Shown here: piece by piece, positions 17,352 to 25,943 of the stretch
Layout: each line of letters opens with the position of its first letter
Numbering within the stretch: the stretch's first letter is position 1
Source: Beijerinckiaceae bacterium
Lineage (GTDB): Bacteria; Pseudomonadota; Alphaproteobacteria; Rhizobiales; Beijerinckiaceae
Length of the DNA: 64,000 nucleotides
Direction of reading: 5' to 3'
Assembly (NCBI GenBank): GCA_947452005.1
Contig: CANGBC010000007.1
Span: forward strand, 54,181 to 118,180
The notes under the pieces: generated by a model
The model's database searches: none
What the model was told of the DNA's origin: nothing
The model's input: the letters and a program-made list of their open reading frames with translations, nothing else
Position numbers and translations under genes: made by a program

Positions 17352-17380
17352 GCTTCATAAAAATGTCACAAATCTGTTAG
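17352..17380 (+). promoter_or_regulatory. Pho-box-like array upstream of the phosphate operon
   Basis: Three seven-base direct repeats with an 11-base period: GCTTCAT-AAAA-ATGTCAC-AAAT-CTGTTAG. Against the PhoB half-site CTGTCAT/CTGTCAC they score roughly 4, 6 and 5 of 7 by eye, and the AT-rich four-base spacers fit. It lies 49 bases before the DUF47 gene, in a position to control it. Confidence 0.55.
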
Positions 17381-17429
17381 GAACAGCGCGCGTCGGCACA
17401 AGCGGGCGCCTGCTTACGGAGAGAGTCCC

Positions 17430-18071
17430 ATGTTAGCCTGGTTCCAGAAGATCATGCCGCGTGAGGACAAGTTCTTCGATTATTTCGAGCAGCATGCGCA
17501 GACTTTGGTCGAGGGCTCGCGGGCCTTGCGCGAATTGCTGGAGCCGGGCTCCGACATCGCCGCCTGCGCCGCGCGCGTTTCGAAATTCGAGCAGGACGCC
17601 GATGACGTGACGAGCGAAGTTTTGCTCGCTGTGCGCCGCACCTTCATCACGCCCTTTGATCGTTCCGACATTCAGGGCCTCGTCGCCTCGATGGATGATG
17701 CCATCGACCAGATGAAGCAGACATCAAAAGGCATCCGCCTGTATGAGGTCACCGAATTCGATCCGAAAATGCGCCAGATCGCAGATCTCATCATTCAGGC
17801 CGCAGACGTCACGGTCGAGATGATTGGCGCCATGCGCGACATGAAGAAGAATTCCAACCGCCTGATGAATCTCGCGGTGAAAATGGGACGCCTCGAAGAG
17901 CAGTCAGACGAATTGCATGATGCGGGTCTGAAAGAAATGTTCCGCGCGCATCGCGCCGATGCCATGGGCTATATCATCGGATCTAATATTTACTCGCATC
18001 TTGAGCGTGTGGTTGATCGTTTCGAAGATGTCGCCAATCACATCAACACGATTGTCGTCGAACATCTCTGA
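17430..18071 (+). CDS. DUF47 (PhoU-like) phosphate transport accessory protein
   Basis: A 213-residue all-helical protein of the DUF47/TIGR00153 family, related to PhoU. Features include the N-terminal FYDYFEQHAQTLVEG-type helix, acidic metal-binding patches (EQDADDVTSEVL) and the C-terminal HLERVVDRFEDVANHI helix, which is diagnostic. It precedes a PiT transporter by 21 bases, the arrangement called orfA-pit in Sinorhizobium meliloti, where PhoB represses the operon when phosphate is scarce. It probably modulates the transporter. GAGAG before the ATG supports the start. Confidence 0.92.
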   Translation: MLAWFQKIMPREDKFFDYFEQHAQTLVEGSRALRELLEPGSDIAACAARVSKFEQDADDVTSEVLLAVRRTFITPFDRSDIQGLVASMDDAIDQMKQTSKGIRLYEVTEFDPKMRQIADLIIQAADVTVEMIGAMRDMKKNSNRLMNLAVKMGRLEEQSDELHDAGLKEMFRAHRADAMGYIIGSNIYSHLERVVDRFEDVANHINTIVVEHL

Positions 18072-18092
18072 CCTTGTGAAGGGGCACGACTC

Positions 18093-19094
18093 GTGTCGAC
18101 CATTCCGCTCACCTATCTCTACATTCTCATTGGCGTGGCGCTGCTGTTCGACTTTTTGAACGGCCTGCATGATGCGGCCAATTCGATTGCCACCATCGTT
18201 TCGACACGTGTGCTCAAGCCCCAATATGCGGTGGCCTGGGCGGCGTTCTTCAATTTCATCGCCTTCATGGTCTTTGGCCTGTCGGTCGCACAGACGGTGG
18301 GCTCTGGCATTATCGATCCCAAGATCGTCGATCCTTACGTGATCTTCGGTGCCTTGATGGGCGCGATTTCGTGGAATGTGCTCACCTGGTTGCTGGGCAT
18401 TCCCTCATCCAGCTCCCATGCGCTGATCGGCGGCTTGCTGGGCGCAGGTATTGCCAAGGCGGGAACCGATGCGGTGATCTTTGCCGGCTTCACCAAAACG
18501 ACGCTCGCCATTTTTGTCTCGCCCACGGTCGGCTTCATTCTGGCGCTGATGATCATGTGGGCATTGTCGTGGATGTTTGTGCGCGCCACGCCCAGTGCCG
18601 TCGACAATGTGTTCCGTTCGCTGCAATTCGTCTCGGCCTCGCTTTATTCGCTGGGTCATGGCGGCAATGATGCGCAAAAGACCATGGGCATTATTGCCGT
18701 GCTGCTCTATTCGCAGGGCCAGCTTGAGGGCGGCTTTCACGTGCCGTTCTGGGTGGTGATCACCTGTCAGGCGGCGATGGGCATTGGCACGCTGGCTGGG
18801 GGCTGGCGCATTGTGCATACGATGGGCTCAAAGATCACACGTCTCACGCCGATGCAGGGCTGTGCAGCCGAGACGGGCGGGGCGATCATGCTGTTCATCG
18901 CCACCCATTACGGCGTTCCTGTTTCAACCACGCATACGATTACGGGTGCGATTGTGGGTGTGGGTTCATCCAAGCGCATTTCAGCGGTTCGCTGGAATGT
19001 TGCCAAGGACATTGTCATCGCGTGGTTCCTGACTTTGCCGGCAGCGGCCTTGATCAGTGCGCTTTTTTACTTTGCGGTACGCGCTCTTTCTTGA
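18093..19094 (+). CDS. pit: Low-affinity inorganic phosphate transporter, PiT family
   Basis: A 333-residue inner-membrane phosphate/cation symporter with about ten helices. The two PiT signature repeats are present: FDFLNGLHDAANSIATIV near residue 20 and HGGNDAQKTMGII near residue 190, plus the first-half GIPSSSSHALIGGL and second-half VPVSTTHTITGAIVGVG helices that line the pathway. GTG start with GAAGGGG upstream. Second gene of the DUF47-pit operon. Confidence 0.95.
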   Translation: MSTIPLTYLYILIGVALLFDFLNGLHDAANSIATIVSTRVLKPQYAVAWAAFFNFIAFMVFGLSVAQTVGSGIIDPKIVDPYVIFGALMGAISWNVLTWLLGIPSSSSHALIGGLLGAGIAKAGTDAVIFAGFTKTTLAIFVSPTVGFILALMIMWALSWMFVRATPSAVDNVFRSLQFVSASLYSLGHGGNDAQKTMGIIAVLLYSQGQLEGGFHVPFWVVITCQAAMGIGTLAGGWRIVHTMGSKITRLTPMQGCAAETGGAIMLFIATHYGVPVSTTHTITGAIVGVGSSKRISAVRWNVAKDIVIAWFLTLPAAALISALFYFAVRALS

Positions 19095-19356
19095 GTGCGT
19101 GCCAAGTTTAAGGACTGTTGCGCGCAATTTCATGCGTCGCTGTATTTGTTTGCCACAGCCAAGCTAGAGCTTTCATATCCTCTTATTCTTGCTTTTGTTC
19201 TTTGTTCATTTTCGTTCCGGAACAATATCTGACATCGAGAATTATCATGATGTCACAGGCACTTGATACTGATCGCGTGTTTACTTGAGCGCATGCTTGG
19301 GATAGTTTTAACAATGCCCACCGCACGTTTGGTGACATTTATTCCGCGAGATACTC
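19095..19356. promoter_or_regulatory. AT-rich region upstream of the MucR-like gene
   Basis: No gene is seen here. It is clearly more AT-rich than the surroundings, with T runs around 19180-19215, which suits autoregulation by MucR. No specific box is claimed. Confidence 0.4.
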
Positions 19357-19797
19357 ATGGACCATGATCACGCCGGTGCCGATGATTTCATTCATCTCGC
19401 CGCAGAAGTAACAGCCGCTTATGTTGCCAATAATTCTATTGCGGCGTCTGATTTGCCCAGCTTGTTGAAATCCATTCATCAATCCTTGCGCGATCTCGCA
19501 GGGCAGGAATTTGTGGCTCAAGGGGCAGGTGCTCATGCGCCAGCTTTGAAGCCGGCTGTGCCCGTGGATGAGACGGTTCATCCCGATCACATTATTTGCC
19601 TTGAAGACGGACAGTCCTTTCGCTCCTTGAAGCGCCATCTTGGAACGGCGCATCAAATGACGCCGCAGGAATATCGCGCCAAGTGGAGCTTGCCGGTCGA
19701 TTATCCGATGGTGGCCCCCAATTATGCCGAGGCCCGCTCTGCGATGGCCAAAAAGATCGGCCTTGGCCAGCGTCGCAAAACAGCGAAAAAGAAATAG
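19357..19797 (+). CDS. MucR/Ros family zinc-finger transcriptional regulator
   Basis: A 146-residue regulator: an N-terminal helical oligomerisation part (AAYVANNSIAASDLPSLL), a linker, then the prokaryotic zinc finger with Cys81, Asp84, His94 and His99 (CLEDGQSFRSLKRH) and the TPQEYRAKWSLPVDYPMVAP tail. The Cys-x2-Asp form is seen in many MucR proteins. The C-terminus is lysine-rich. MucR/Ros proteins bind AT-rich DNA, act as nucleoid-like silencers, and control exopolysaccharide, motility and cell-cycle genes. The AT-rich 262-base upstream region could carry its own autoregulatory sites. Confidence 0.93.
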   Translation: MDHDHAGADDFIHLAAEVTAAYVANNSIAASDLPSLLKSIHQSLRDLAGQEFVAQGAGAHAPALKPAVPVDETVHPDHIICLEDGQSFRSLKRHLGTAHQMTPQEYRAKWSLPVDYPMVAPNYAEARSAMAKKIGLGQRRKTAKKK

Positions 19798-19894
19798 GCC
19801 GACAGGGGTCCGGTTCTTTCGGGCCGGTCTGCTTGCGCTGATCGGATGGCTCCTGCATGGTGGGCGCGTCCCGACCTCCCTGGATTCCCCTTCG

Positions 19895-21136
19895 ATGATT
19901 TTTTCCAAACCTGTGCGGATGGCCACCACGGCCCTCCTGTTTTGCATCTCGGCTGTGCCAGCCTTTGCCGGAGATGTGACGCTCGACAATTTGACGATCC
20001 AGGAAGACAAGGGCGTCCTGCGCATTGCGCGGGTCGATGTCACCAATACCAATTTCACGCGCGAAGAGGTGCAACGCCTCCTCGACACATCGGCAGACAG
20101 CAAGGGCTCACTCGAATTGCTGGCGCGCTTTACGGCGGATCGCATGACGATCAGCGGGGCGACCTTTGCCGGTGACGAGGGCACGATGATCTTCGCGCCG
20201 ATCATCGCCACGGGTGTCGACAAGGGCCGTGTGGCCAGACTCGCCGCCGATGGCGTCGACATCACCTTGAAAAATATGGACAGCGGCCCGGGCGACCTGA
20301 AGATCAAGGCGCTGGACATTGAGCGCGCGGATTTTGCCCCGCTGCTGAATGCCGTGCTGGCTGGCCGTCCGGACCTGATGGATTTCCAGGCCGAGAAGAT
20401 TGTCTGGGCGGGCTTCGACCTGTCGGTCGCCGACGAGCATGTGAAGGCTGATGCCCCGGGGGGCAACCGCATTCGCATGTCGCTGCGCGGCCTCAATGCG
20501 ACCACGCAATATCAGGGCACGATCCCCGTGCTATCCTCGGCTGACATCAACAATCTGGTCATCGAATTGCCGCCCACCTCCGAGGGCGCCCGCAGCCTCG
20601 CCAATGTCGGCTACAAGAAGCTCGACTTTTCGATCTCAGGCCATATGCGCTACGACCCCGTGACCCGCGAGATGACGATCGACGACTACACCATGACCGG
20701 CGTGGATGTCGGTCGCCTGGTCATTGCGGCCAAGCTCGGCAACCTCGACCCGGCCCTGTTTGGCCCCGGCGCGCCTGAGGCCAAGCTTGCGGCCTCGGTT
20801 CTGGCCAATATGTCTGTCCTCGAACTGCGCTTTGTGAACGAGGGCGCGGTCGACAAGGGCTTTGCCTTTGCCGCTGAGCAGCAGGGCAAGACAGCGCCTG
20901 CCTTGCGCTCGGAAGTCTCGATGATGGCGGGCCAGATGCTGCCGCTGCTGCTGGGTGGCAATCCGGCCGCTCTGCCGCTGGCGCGTGGCGTGCAGGATTT
21001 CCTGCGGGACTCGCGCAATTTCACCCTGACACTGAAATCGCGCGGCGCACCCGTGCCGCTGAGCAGCCTTGCGGCACTCGGCGATCCCGCGACCTTCTTT
21101 GCGCTCGTGGATGTCCAGTTGAAATCTAACCAATAG
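19895..21136 (+). CDS. Exported protein of unknown function, 413 aa
   Basis: I do not recognise the family. From the ATG at 19895 there is a clean signal peptide (MIFSKPVRMATTALLF then AVPAFAG with cleavage after AFA), so the protein goes to the periplasm or outer membrane. A second ATG at 19919 would also leave a usable signal. The mature part alternates strands and turns with repeated segments such as LKIKALDIERADF, NNLVIELPPTSEGA and REMTIDDYTMTGVDVGRLVIAAKLGNLD, which suggests a repetitive beta fold, like parts of AsmA/TamB or lipid-binding proteins. The frame extends to 19724 but overlaps the mucR-like gene. Monocistronic as far as seen. Confidence 0.72.
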   Translation: MIFSKPVRMATTALLFCISAVPAFAGDVTLDNLTIQEDKGVLRIARVDVTNTNFTREEVQRLLDTSADSKGSLELLARFTADRMTISGATFAGDEGTMIFAPIIATGVDKGRVARLAADGVDITLKNMDSGPGDLKIKALDIERADFAPLLNAVLAGRPDLMDFQAEKIVWAGFDLSVADEHVKADAPGGNRIRMSLRGLNATTQYQGTIPVLSSADINNLVIELPPTSEGARSLANVGYKKLDFSISGHMRYDPVTREMTIDDYTMTGVDVGRLVIAAKLGNLDPALFGPGAPEAKLAASVLANMSVLELRFVNEGAVDKGFAFAAEQQGKTAPALRSEVSMMAGQMLPLLLGGNPAALPLARGVQDFLRDSRNFTLTLKSRGAPVPLSSLAALGDPATFFALVDVQLKSNQ

Positions 21137-21234
21137 ACGAAAGTCATGCGCCAAAAGCATATGACGAGATGTCCCTCGACTGGATCACTCATGGGCCATG
21201 CTAATTTCGCATGGCAGCGCTTCGCAGTCAGCGC

Positions 21235-21262
21235 TTGTTGATCCGCTTTTCCGGTTTATATG
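21235..21262 (+). promoter_or_regulatory. Probable promoter of the 28-residue membrane peptide gene
   Basis: TTGTTG at 21235-21240 and TATATG at 21257-21262, spacer 16 bases. It is placed to start a transcript about 40 bases before the small gene. Confidence 0.55.
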
Positions 21263-21309
21263 CAGTGCAACGAAGCAATTCTGCACCGCAACCAAACCTG
21301 GAGGCCACA

Positions 21310-21396
21310 ATGGTCGAGAACCGCGTTGAACTTTATGCCGTCGGCACCGGCGTCGTCCTGACTGCTCTCGCTGCTCTGGTTCCTTTCTTCGCCTGA
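21310..21396 (+). CDS. Very small single-helix membrane protein, 28 aa
   Basis: Too short for common gene callers. The peptide has a polar start (MVENRVELYAVG) and one hydrophobic helix of about 18 residues ending in VPFFA. Evidence for a real gene is the set of signals around it: a promoter-like pair at 21235/21257, GGAGG at 21300-21304 with ideal spacing to the ATG, and a strong terminator 31 bases after the stop. The transcript would be about 190 bases with this as its only frame. Function unknown; such peptides often modulate membrane complexes. Similar short proteins of this type may exist in related genomes but I cannot check. Confidence 0.6.
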   Translation: MVENRVELYAVGTGVVLTALAALVPFFA

Positions 21397-21427
21397 AGAT
21401 TGAACTGTAGCGACCAAGCATTGAAAG

Positions 21428-21457
21428 AGCCCCGGCATGCCGGGGCTTTTCCTTTTT
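21428..21457 (+). terminator. Intrinsic terminator after the 28-residue gene
   Basis: AGCCCCGGCATGCCGGGGCT is a perfect ten-base-pair palindrome followed by TTTCCTTTTT. It separates the small gene from argC. Confidence 0.9.
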
Positions 21458-21522
21458 GGAAAGGTTTTGGGTTGACTGCGACAGCGCAAAGCGCGACGAG
21501 GCGTCAGCTTTGGGAGGCTGGA

Positions 21523-22443
21523 ATGGCGCGGATCTTTATTGACGGCGAAGCAGGGACGACGGGACTGGGCATCCGGGACCGTCTGAGCGGGCGCGCCGAT
21601 ATTGATCTGGTCAGCATCGATCCGGCCCAGCGCAAAGACCCGAACGCCAAGCGCGCCCTGATGGCGGGTGTCGACGTGGTCATCCTGTGCCTGCCCGATG
21701 ACGCTGCCAAGGAGACTGTGGCGCTGGCTGACAGCCTGCCGGGCGGTGGCCCGCGCATTCTGGACGCCTCCACCGCGCATCGCGTGGCTGCAGGCTGGAC
21801 CTATGGCTTTCCCGAGCTGGAGTCATGTCAGGCCCAAGCCATCGCGCAGGCGCGCCGCGTGGCCAATCCGGGCTGCTATGCGACAGGCGCCATCGCGCTC
21901 CTGCGCCCGCTGGTCGATGCCGGGCTGATCGCGCCTGCTGCAGCGCTCACCATCAATGCCATTTCGGGCTATTCGGGCGGTGGCAAGGCGATGATCGAGG
22001 CCTATGAGGCGGGCTCCGCCGCGCCCTTCGAGCTGTATGCGCTGGGGCTTGAGCACAAGCATATCCCAGAGATCATGACCTATGGCCGGATGGAGACGCG
22101 CGTGCTCTTTGTGCCATCCGTTGGCAATTTCCGGCAAGGCATGATCGTCTCGATCCCGCTGCATTTGGCGAGCCTGCCGGGTCAGCCTGTTGCAGCAGAT
22201 TTTGAACAAACGCTGGCAAAGCATTATCAAGGCAGCGAATTTGTGTCCGTTGTTGCAGCTGAAGCCGATTGCAAGCTGGAGCCCGAAGCGCTCAATGACA
22301 CCAATAAGCTCGATATCCGCGTGGTCTCAAATGCGGCGCGCGGGCAGGCTGTGCTGATCGCCCGGCTCGACAATCTGGGCAAGGGCGCCTCAGGTGCGGC
22401 CGTGCAGAATCTCTCCCTTATGCTGGGGCAGAGCTTGTTGTAA
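21523..22443 (+). CDS. argC: N-acetyl-gamma-glutamyl-phosphate reductase (type 2 ArgC)
   Basis: A 306-residue NADPH-dependent enzyme of arginine synthesis that reduces N-acetylglutamyl phosphate to the semialdehyde. It is the short type 2 form: [18 protein letters not shown] at the N-terminus (nucleotide loop), the catalytic cysteine in [18 protein letters not shown], and [14 protein letters not shown] and EHKHIPEI (general-base His) further on. The frame begins at 21400, but the ATG at 21523 has GGGAGG upstream and the family N-terminus. Location a few kb from rplM-rpsI is as in other Hyphomicrobiales. Confidence 0.94.
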   Translation: MARIFIDGEAGTTGLGIRDRLSGRADIDLVSIDPAQRKDPNAKRALMAGVDVVILCLPDDAAKETVALADSLPGGGPRILDASTAHRVAAGWTYGFPELESCQAQAIAQARRVANPGCYATGAIALLRPLVDAGLIAPAAALTINAISGYSGGGKAMIEAYEAGSAAPFELYALGLEHKHIPEIMTYGRMETRVLFVPSVGNFRQGMIVSIPLHLASLPGQPVAADFEQTLAKHYQGSEFVSVVAAEADCKLEPEALNDTNKLDIRVVSNAARGQAVLIARLDNLGKGASGAAVQNLSLMLGQSLL

Positions 22444-22657
22444 AAATGTCATGATGGGTCAGGAAAGCACCACGCTTCGGGGCGGGTTGGCTTGGTGCAA
22501 TTCCGCTGTATCATGAGAAACAGCATAGTTTTATTAAATTTAGCTCATATAAAACATAGACTTGTGTAATACGTGCATGCCTATTGTCGCGCCAACAGGG
22601 CAATTCTACACTCTCGGTCAAGGTTGAAGATTCAACTGTTGATTGAGGAAGTCAGGA

Positions 22658-23983
22658 ATGTCCAAGAGCTTGAAGCTGGCAGGTCTTGCCACCGTATCTA
22701 TTCTCGCCCTCAACAGCGCGGCTTCGGCTGGCGGCTTTGCCCTGCGTGAGCAGAGCGCGGTGGGTCTCGGCAACGCTTTTGCCGGTGCGGCAGCTGGCGG
22801 CTCGGGCCTCGGCTCCATGTTCTGGAACCCGGCGACGATGACCAATTATGCGGGCATCAACACATCGCTCTCGCTCTTCGCGATCATGCCGGTTTCCCAA
22901 ATTAATCCGACGAGTTCGACGAGTGCGGGCTTTCAGAGTTCGAACGGCCTGACGGGTTCCGGTGACATGGCGCAAGACGCAGTGGTTCCGGCGTCCTATG
23001 CGAGCTACCAGGTGAATGAGAGCGTGTGGCTCGGCGTATCTGTCAACACGCCGTTCGGCCTGACAACCCGCAATCCCTATAACTGGGCGGGGCAGGCTGG
23101 TGGGCGAACCTCAGCGGTTCGTTCAATCAACGTGACGCCGACCTTGGCATATCGTTTCAATGACCAGCTGTCTGTCGCCGCTGGCGTTCAGGTTATGCAG
23201 TTCCGCGTGCGTCTCACATCAGCGAGCGCGGGTGCTGGGACATTTGCGGCCAATGCCGCCTCGGGTGAGCTGGACGGCGATGATGTGGCTTACGGTTTTA
23301 CGCTTGGTGCGACTTACAAGCCTTTCGCTGGAACCGAAGTTGGCATCGGCTACCGCTCGCAAATGAAGCCGAAGCTCAAGGGCTCCTATACGACCGGCGG
23401 TGTCTCAGCCGGTGCATTGTCTGACGGCATCGCTGCCGGCACCTATGACGTTCGCTCCGATGTGGTGCTTCCCGATCAAATCACCTTGGGTCTTCGCCAG
23501 ACACTGACCAGCGAATTCACCCTCTTGGCAGGATTTGAATGGGCGCATTGGGAAAAGTTCAGCCGCTTCCCCATCTATACGGTGGCCGGCGTTAAAGCGA
23601 ATACGCTGGTGTTCGATTACCGCAATGGTTGGTACGCATCGCTTGGCGGTGAATACAAGTTGAACAAGGCTTGGACCTTGCGTGCTGGTGTGGGCTTGGA
23701 GCACGCGCCGGTGAATGACGATAACCGCACCGTCCGCCTGCCCGATAGTGATCGGACATGGACGAGCATCGGTGCCACCTATGCACTTGATGAGCGGATG
23801 TCGTTCGATGTCTCCTACGCACATCTGTTTGCGAAGAACGGCACGATTACAACACCTGCCGCTGGCGTTGGGACATTTTATGCAGACACCAAAGGTCGCG
23901 TGGACATTTTCGCGGTCGGCGTAAACTTCAAGCTCGGTGCTGAGCCCAAGAAAGTCACGACCAAGGCCATGATCACCAAGTGA
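22658..23983 (+). CDS. OmpP1/FadL family outer-membrane transporter, copy 1
   Basis: A 441-residue outer-membrane protein of the FadL/TodX family, which takes up hydrophobic molecules such as long-chain fatty acids or aromatics. A signal peptide (residues 1-24, ending ASA) is followed by the FadL hatch segment GGFALREQSAVGLGNAF and the NPA motif in FWNPATMTN, then a 14-strand barrel ending in a GVNFKLGAEP-type strand. The frame opens at TTG 22643; the ATG at 22658 with GAGGAA is used. A second copy follows in tandem, and the nearby phaC makes fatty-acid uptake a sensible role. Confidence 0.92.
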   Translation: MSKSLKLAGLATVSILALNSAASAGGFALREQSAVGLGNAFAGAAAGGSGLGSMFWNPATMTNYAGINTSLSLFAIMPVSQINPTSSTSAGFQSSNGLTGSGDMAQDAVVPASYASYQVNESVWLGVSVNTPFGLTTRNPYNWAGQAGGRTSAVRSINVTPTLAYRFNDQLSVAAGVQVMQFRVRLTSASAGAGTFAANAASGELDGDDVAYGFTLGATYKPFAGTEVGIGYRSQMKPKLKGSYTTGGVSAGALSDGIAAGTYDVRSDVVLPDQITLGLRQTLTSEFTLLAGFEWAHWEKFSRFPIYTVAGVKANTLVFDYRNGWYASLGGEYKLNKAWTLRAGVGLEHAPVNDDNRTVRLPDSDRTWTSIGATYALDERMSFDVSYAHLFAKNGTITTPAAGVGTFYADTKGRVDIFAVGVNFKLGAEPKKVTTKAMITK

Positions 23984-24009
23984 TCTGACCCTCTTACGCT
24001 GAGATCAGA

Positions 24010-24036
24010 AAGCCCGGCCTTCGCGCCGGGCTTTTT
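24010..24036 (+). terminator. Intrinsic terminator after FadL copy 1
   Basis: AAGCCCGGC and GCCGGGCTT pair around a six-base loop, followed by TTTTT less one base. It separates the two porin genes transcriptionally. Confidence 0.85.
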
Positions 24037-24291
24037 CGTCTGTGACATGTCTGCGACAGGGCCAGACAAAGACAGGGCCGGGAAGGGCGCGCCGCCGCCG
24101 CAATGGGCTGCCATGCGCCCAATTTTCATCAATGATTTCCAGAGGCTGGCTCCGTTTCTTGAAGGACGGAGCGCGTTCGGTCCTAATTTTGTCTGTAAAT
24201 GAAACAATTGAATCAATTTCAGATAAATGCCTAGCTAAAGCCATGCGCGCCGGACTGTTTTCAAAATCCGGCTGGCTCGTTGGGGGAAATG
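24037..24291. promoter_or_regulatory. Intergenic region between the FadL copies
   Basis: No gene is visible. The right half is AT-rich (24180-24240) and likely holds a promoter for copy 2. A hairpin GCCGGA (24249-24254) with TCCGGC (24267-24272) lies just before the ribosome binding site and could affect translation. Confidence 0.4.
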
Positions 24292-25668
24292 ATGCGCAAT
24301 TTCAGACATGTATTGATGGCTGGCGTGGCTGCGGCTGGTTTGCTGGCGACTCAGGGCGGGGCACACGCGGGCGGTTTTGCCCTGCGCGAGCAAAGTGCTG
24401 TAGGCCTGGGTAACGCATTTGCTGGCGCGGCCGCGGGCGGCTCGGGTCTGGGCTCCATGTTCTGGAATCCGGCGACCATGACCAATTATGCCGGCATCCA
24501 GAGCTCGCTGTCGCTGTTTGCGATCATGCCGGTGTCGAAGATTACGCCGACCGGTGGGTATCTGCCGACGGCAGTTGGTAAGACAGATACTGGCGATATG
24601 GCACTGGATGCGGTCGTCCCGGCGGCCTACGGCAGTTATCAACTGAATGAGAGCATTTGGCTTGGATTGTCGATCAACTCCCCATTCGGTCTTGCAACCA
24701 AAGACCCATATGCTTGGTCTGGCCAGATTTATGGACGCACATCCAAAGTCACGTCGATCAGTGCGACGCCGACTCTAGGCTATCGTTTTAATGATCAGTT
24801 TTCGGTCGCAGCCGGCGTTCAGATCATGCAGTTCAAGGTTCGTTTGACGTCAGCTAATGATGGTCTCTTGTCTGCGACGCCGACAGCACGGACGGGTGAA
24901 CTCAAGGGTGACGATACGGCTTTTGGCTTTACGTTAGGTGCTACTTACAAACCATTTGCTGGTACTGAGCTTGGCATTGGTTACCGCTCGAAGGTCACGC
25001 CAAAATTGTCAGGAACACTTCTGACACCGGGTGGCATACCAACGACAGCTGCGTCGGCTGGCGTCCCGGCATCTACGTCGCCTTATGATATTCGTTCTGA
25101 CCTGACATTGCCCGATCAAGTGACGGTTGGTTTGCGGCAGACACTCACAGACGACTTCACTCTTCTCGCAGGATTTGAATGGACACATTGGAGCACGTTT
25201 GGTCGCTTCCCTGTCTATATCTCGTCTGGAGCTTTGAATGGCTCTCTCGCCAATACGCTCTATTTTGACTATCGAAACGCTTGGTATGCTTCGTTAGGTG
25301 GCGAGTATAAAGTGAACAAGAATTGGACTGCCCGTGCAGGCCTTGGTTTTGAGCGGTCACCGATTACCGATACGACGCGCAGTGTGCGTTTACCTGATGC
25401 GGATAGGACATGGGCATCGATTGGTGCGACTTATAATGTCGATGATCAAATTTCTTTTGACGTGTCTTATGCCCATTTGTTTGCAAAAAATGGCAAGATT
25501 AATGTTGTCCCGGGTAACCCCAGCCTTGCTTACACAGTTGGGCCGACCGCTCTCACCTTCAACGCCGACACCAAAGGCCGCGTCGATATTTTCTCCATTG
25601 GCTTGAATTTCAAGCTTGGTGCGGAGCCCAAGAAGGTTGCGATGAAAGCACCCTTGGTGACGAAGTAA
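24292..25668 (+). CDS. OmpP1/FadL family outer-membrane transporter, copy 2
   Basis: A 458-residue paralogue of the upstream porin, with signal peptide, hatch and barrel in the same order. A block of 44 residues at the mature N-terminus (AGGFALREQS to TNYAGI) is identical to copy 1, and both end in GLNFKLGAEPKKV-type sequence, but the middle has diverged, mainly in extracellular loops, which are longer here. The central part also uses more T- and A-ending codons than copy 1. Start chosen at the second of two adjacent ATGs because GGGGGA is then at normal spacing. A different substrate range is plausible. Confidence 0.92.
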   Translation: MRNFRHVLMAGVAAAGLLATQGGAHAGGFALREQSAVGLGNAFAGAAAGGSGLGSMFWNPATMTNYAGIQSSLSLFAIMPVSKITPTGGYLPTAVGKTDTGDMALDAVVPAAYGSYQLNESIWLGLSINSPFGLATKDPYAWSGQIYGRTSKVTSISATPTLGYRFNDQFSVAAGVQIMQFKVRLTSANDGLLSATPTARTGELKGDDTAFGFTLGATYKPFAGTELGIGYRSKVTPKLSGTLLTPGGIPTTAASAGVPASTSPYDIRSDLTLPDQVTVGLRQTLTDDFTLLAGFEWTHWSTFGRFPVYISSGALNGSLANTLYFDYRNAWYASLGGEYKVNKNWTARAGLGFERSPITDTTRSVRLPDADRTWASIGATYNVDDQISFDVSYAHLFAKNGKINVVPGNPSLAYTVGPTALTFNADTKGRVDIFSIGLNFKLGAEPKKVAMKAPLVTK

Positions 25669-25671
25669 CTG

Positions 25672-25778
25672 CGTCATTGCGAGGAGGCCACAGGCCGACG
25701 CGGCAATCCATTGACGAGTGTTTGGTGGTCTGGCGTTACGCCATGGATTGCTTCGTCGCTTTGCGCCTCGCAATGACG
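25672..25778. repeat. Dispersed palindromic repeat, CGTCATTGCGAG family (copy 4)
   Basis: Ends as in the other copies, long form with internal GCCATGGATTGCTTCGTCGC. Starts three bases after the FadL copy 2 stop. Confidence 0.85.
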
Positions 25779-25803
25779 AGGCTGGGGTGGCGTTACGCGC
25801 GCG

Positions 25804-25932
25804 TCCTTCTCCCGCGTGCGGGAGAAGGTGGTTGCCGGAGGCAACCGGATGAGGGCGGTTCAGCTGAGCCTGCTCTCACCCTCACCCGTCATGCTTCGCA
25901 TGCCACCCTCTCCCGCAAGCGGGAGAGGGGTT
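25804..25932. repeat. Second dispersed repeat family (CTTCTCCCGC...GCGGGAGAAGG), copy 1
   Basis: Two hairpins, CTTCTCCCGCGTGCGGGAGAAG and CTCTCCCGCAAGCGGGAGAG (each palindromic), flank a centre with GGATGAGGGCGGTTCAG and CCTCACCCGTCATGCTTCGC. It shares this layout with the copy at 29821. Confidence 0.8.
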
Positions 25933-25943
25933 TAGAAGATGCA

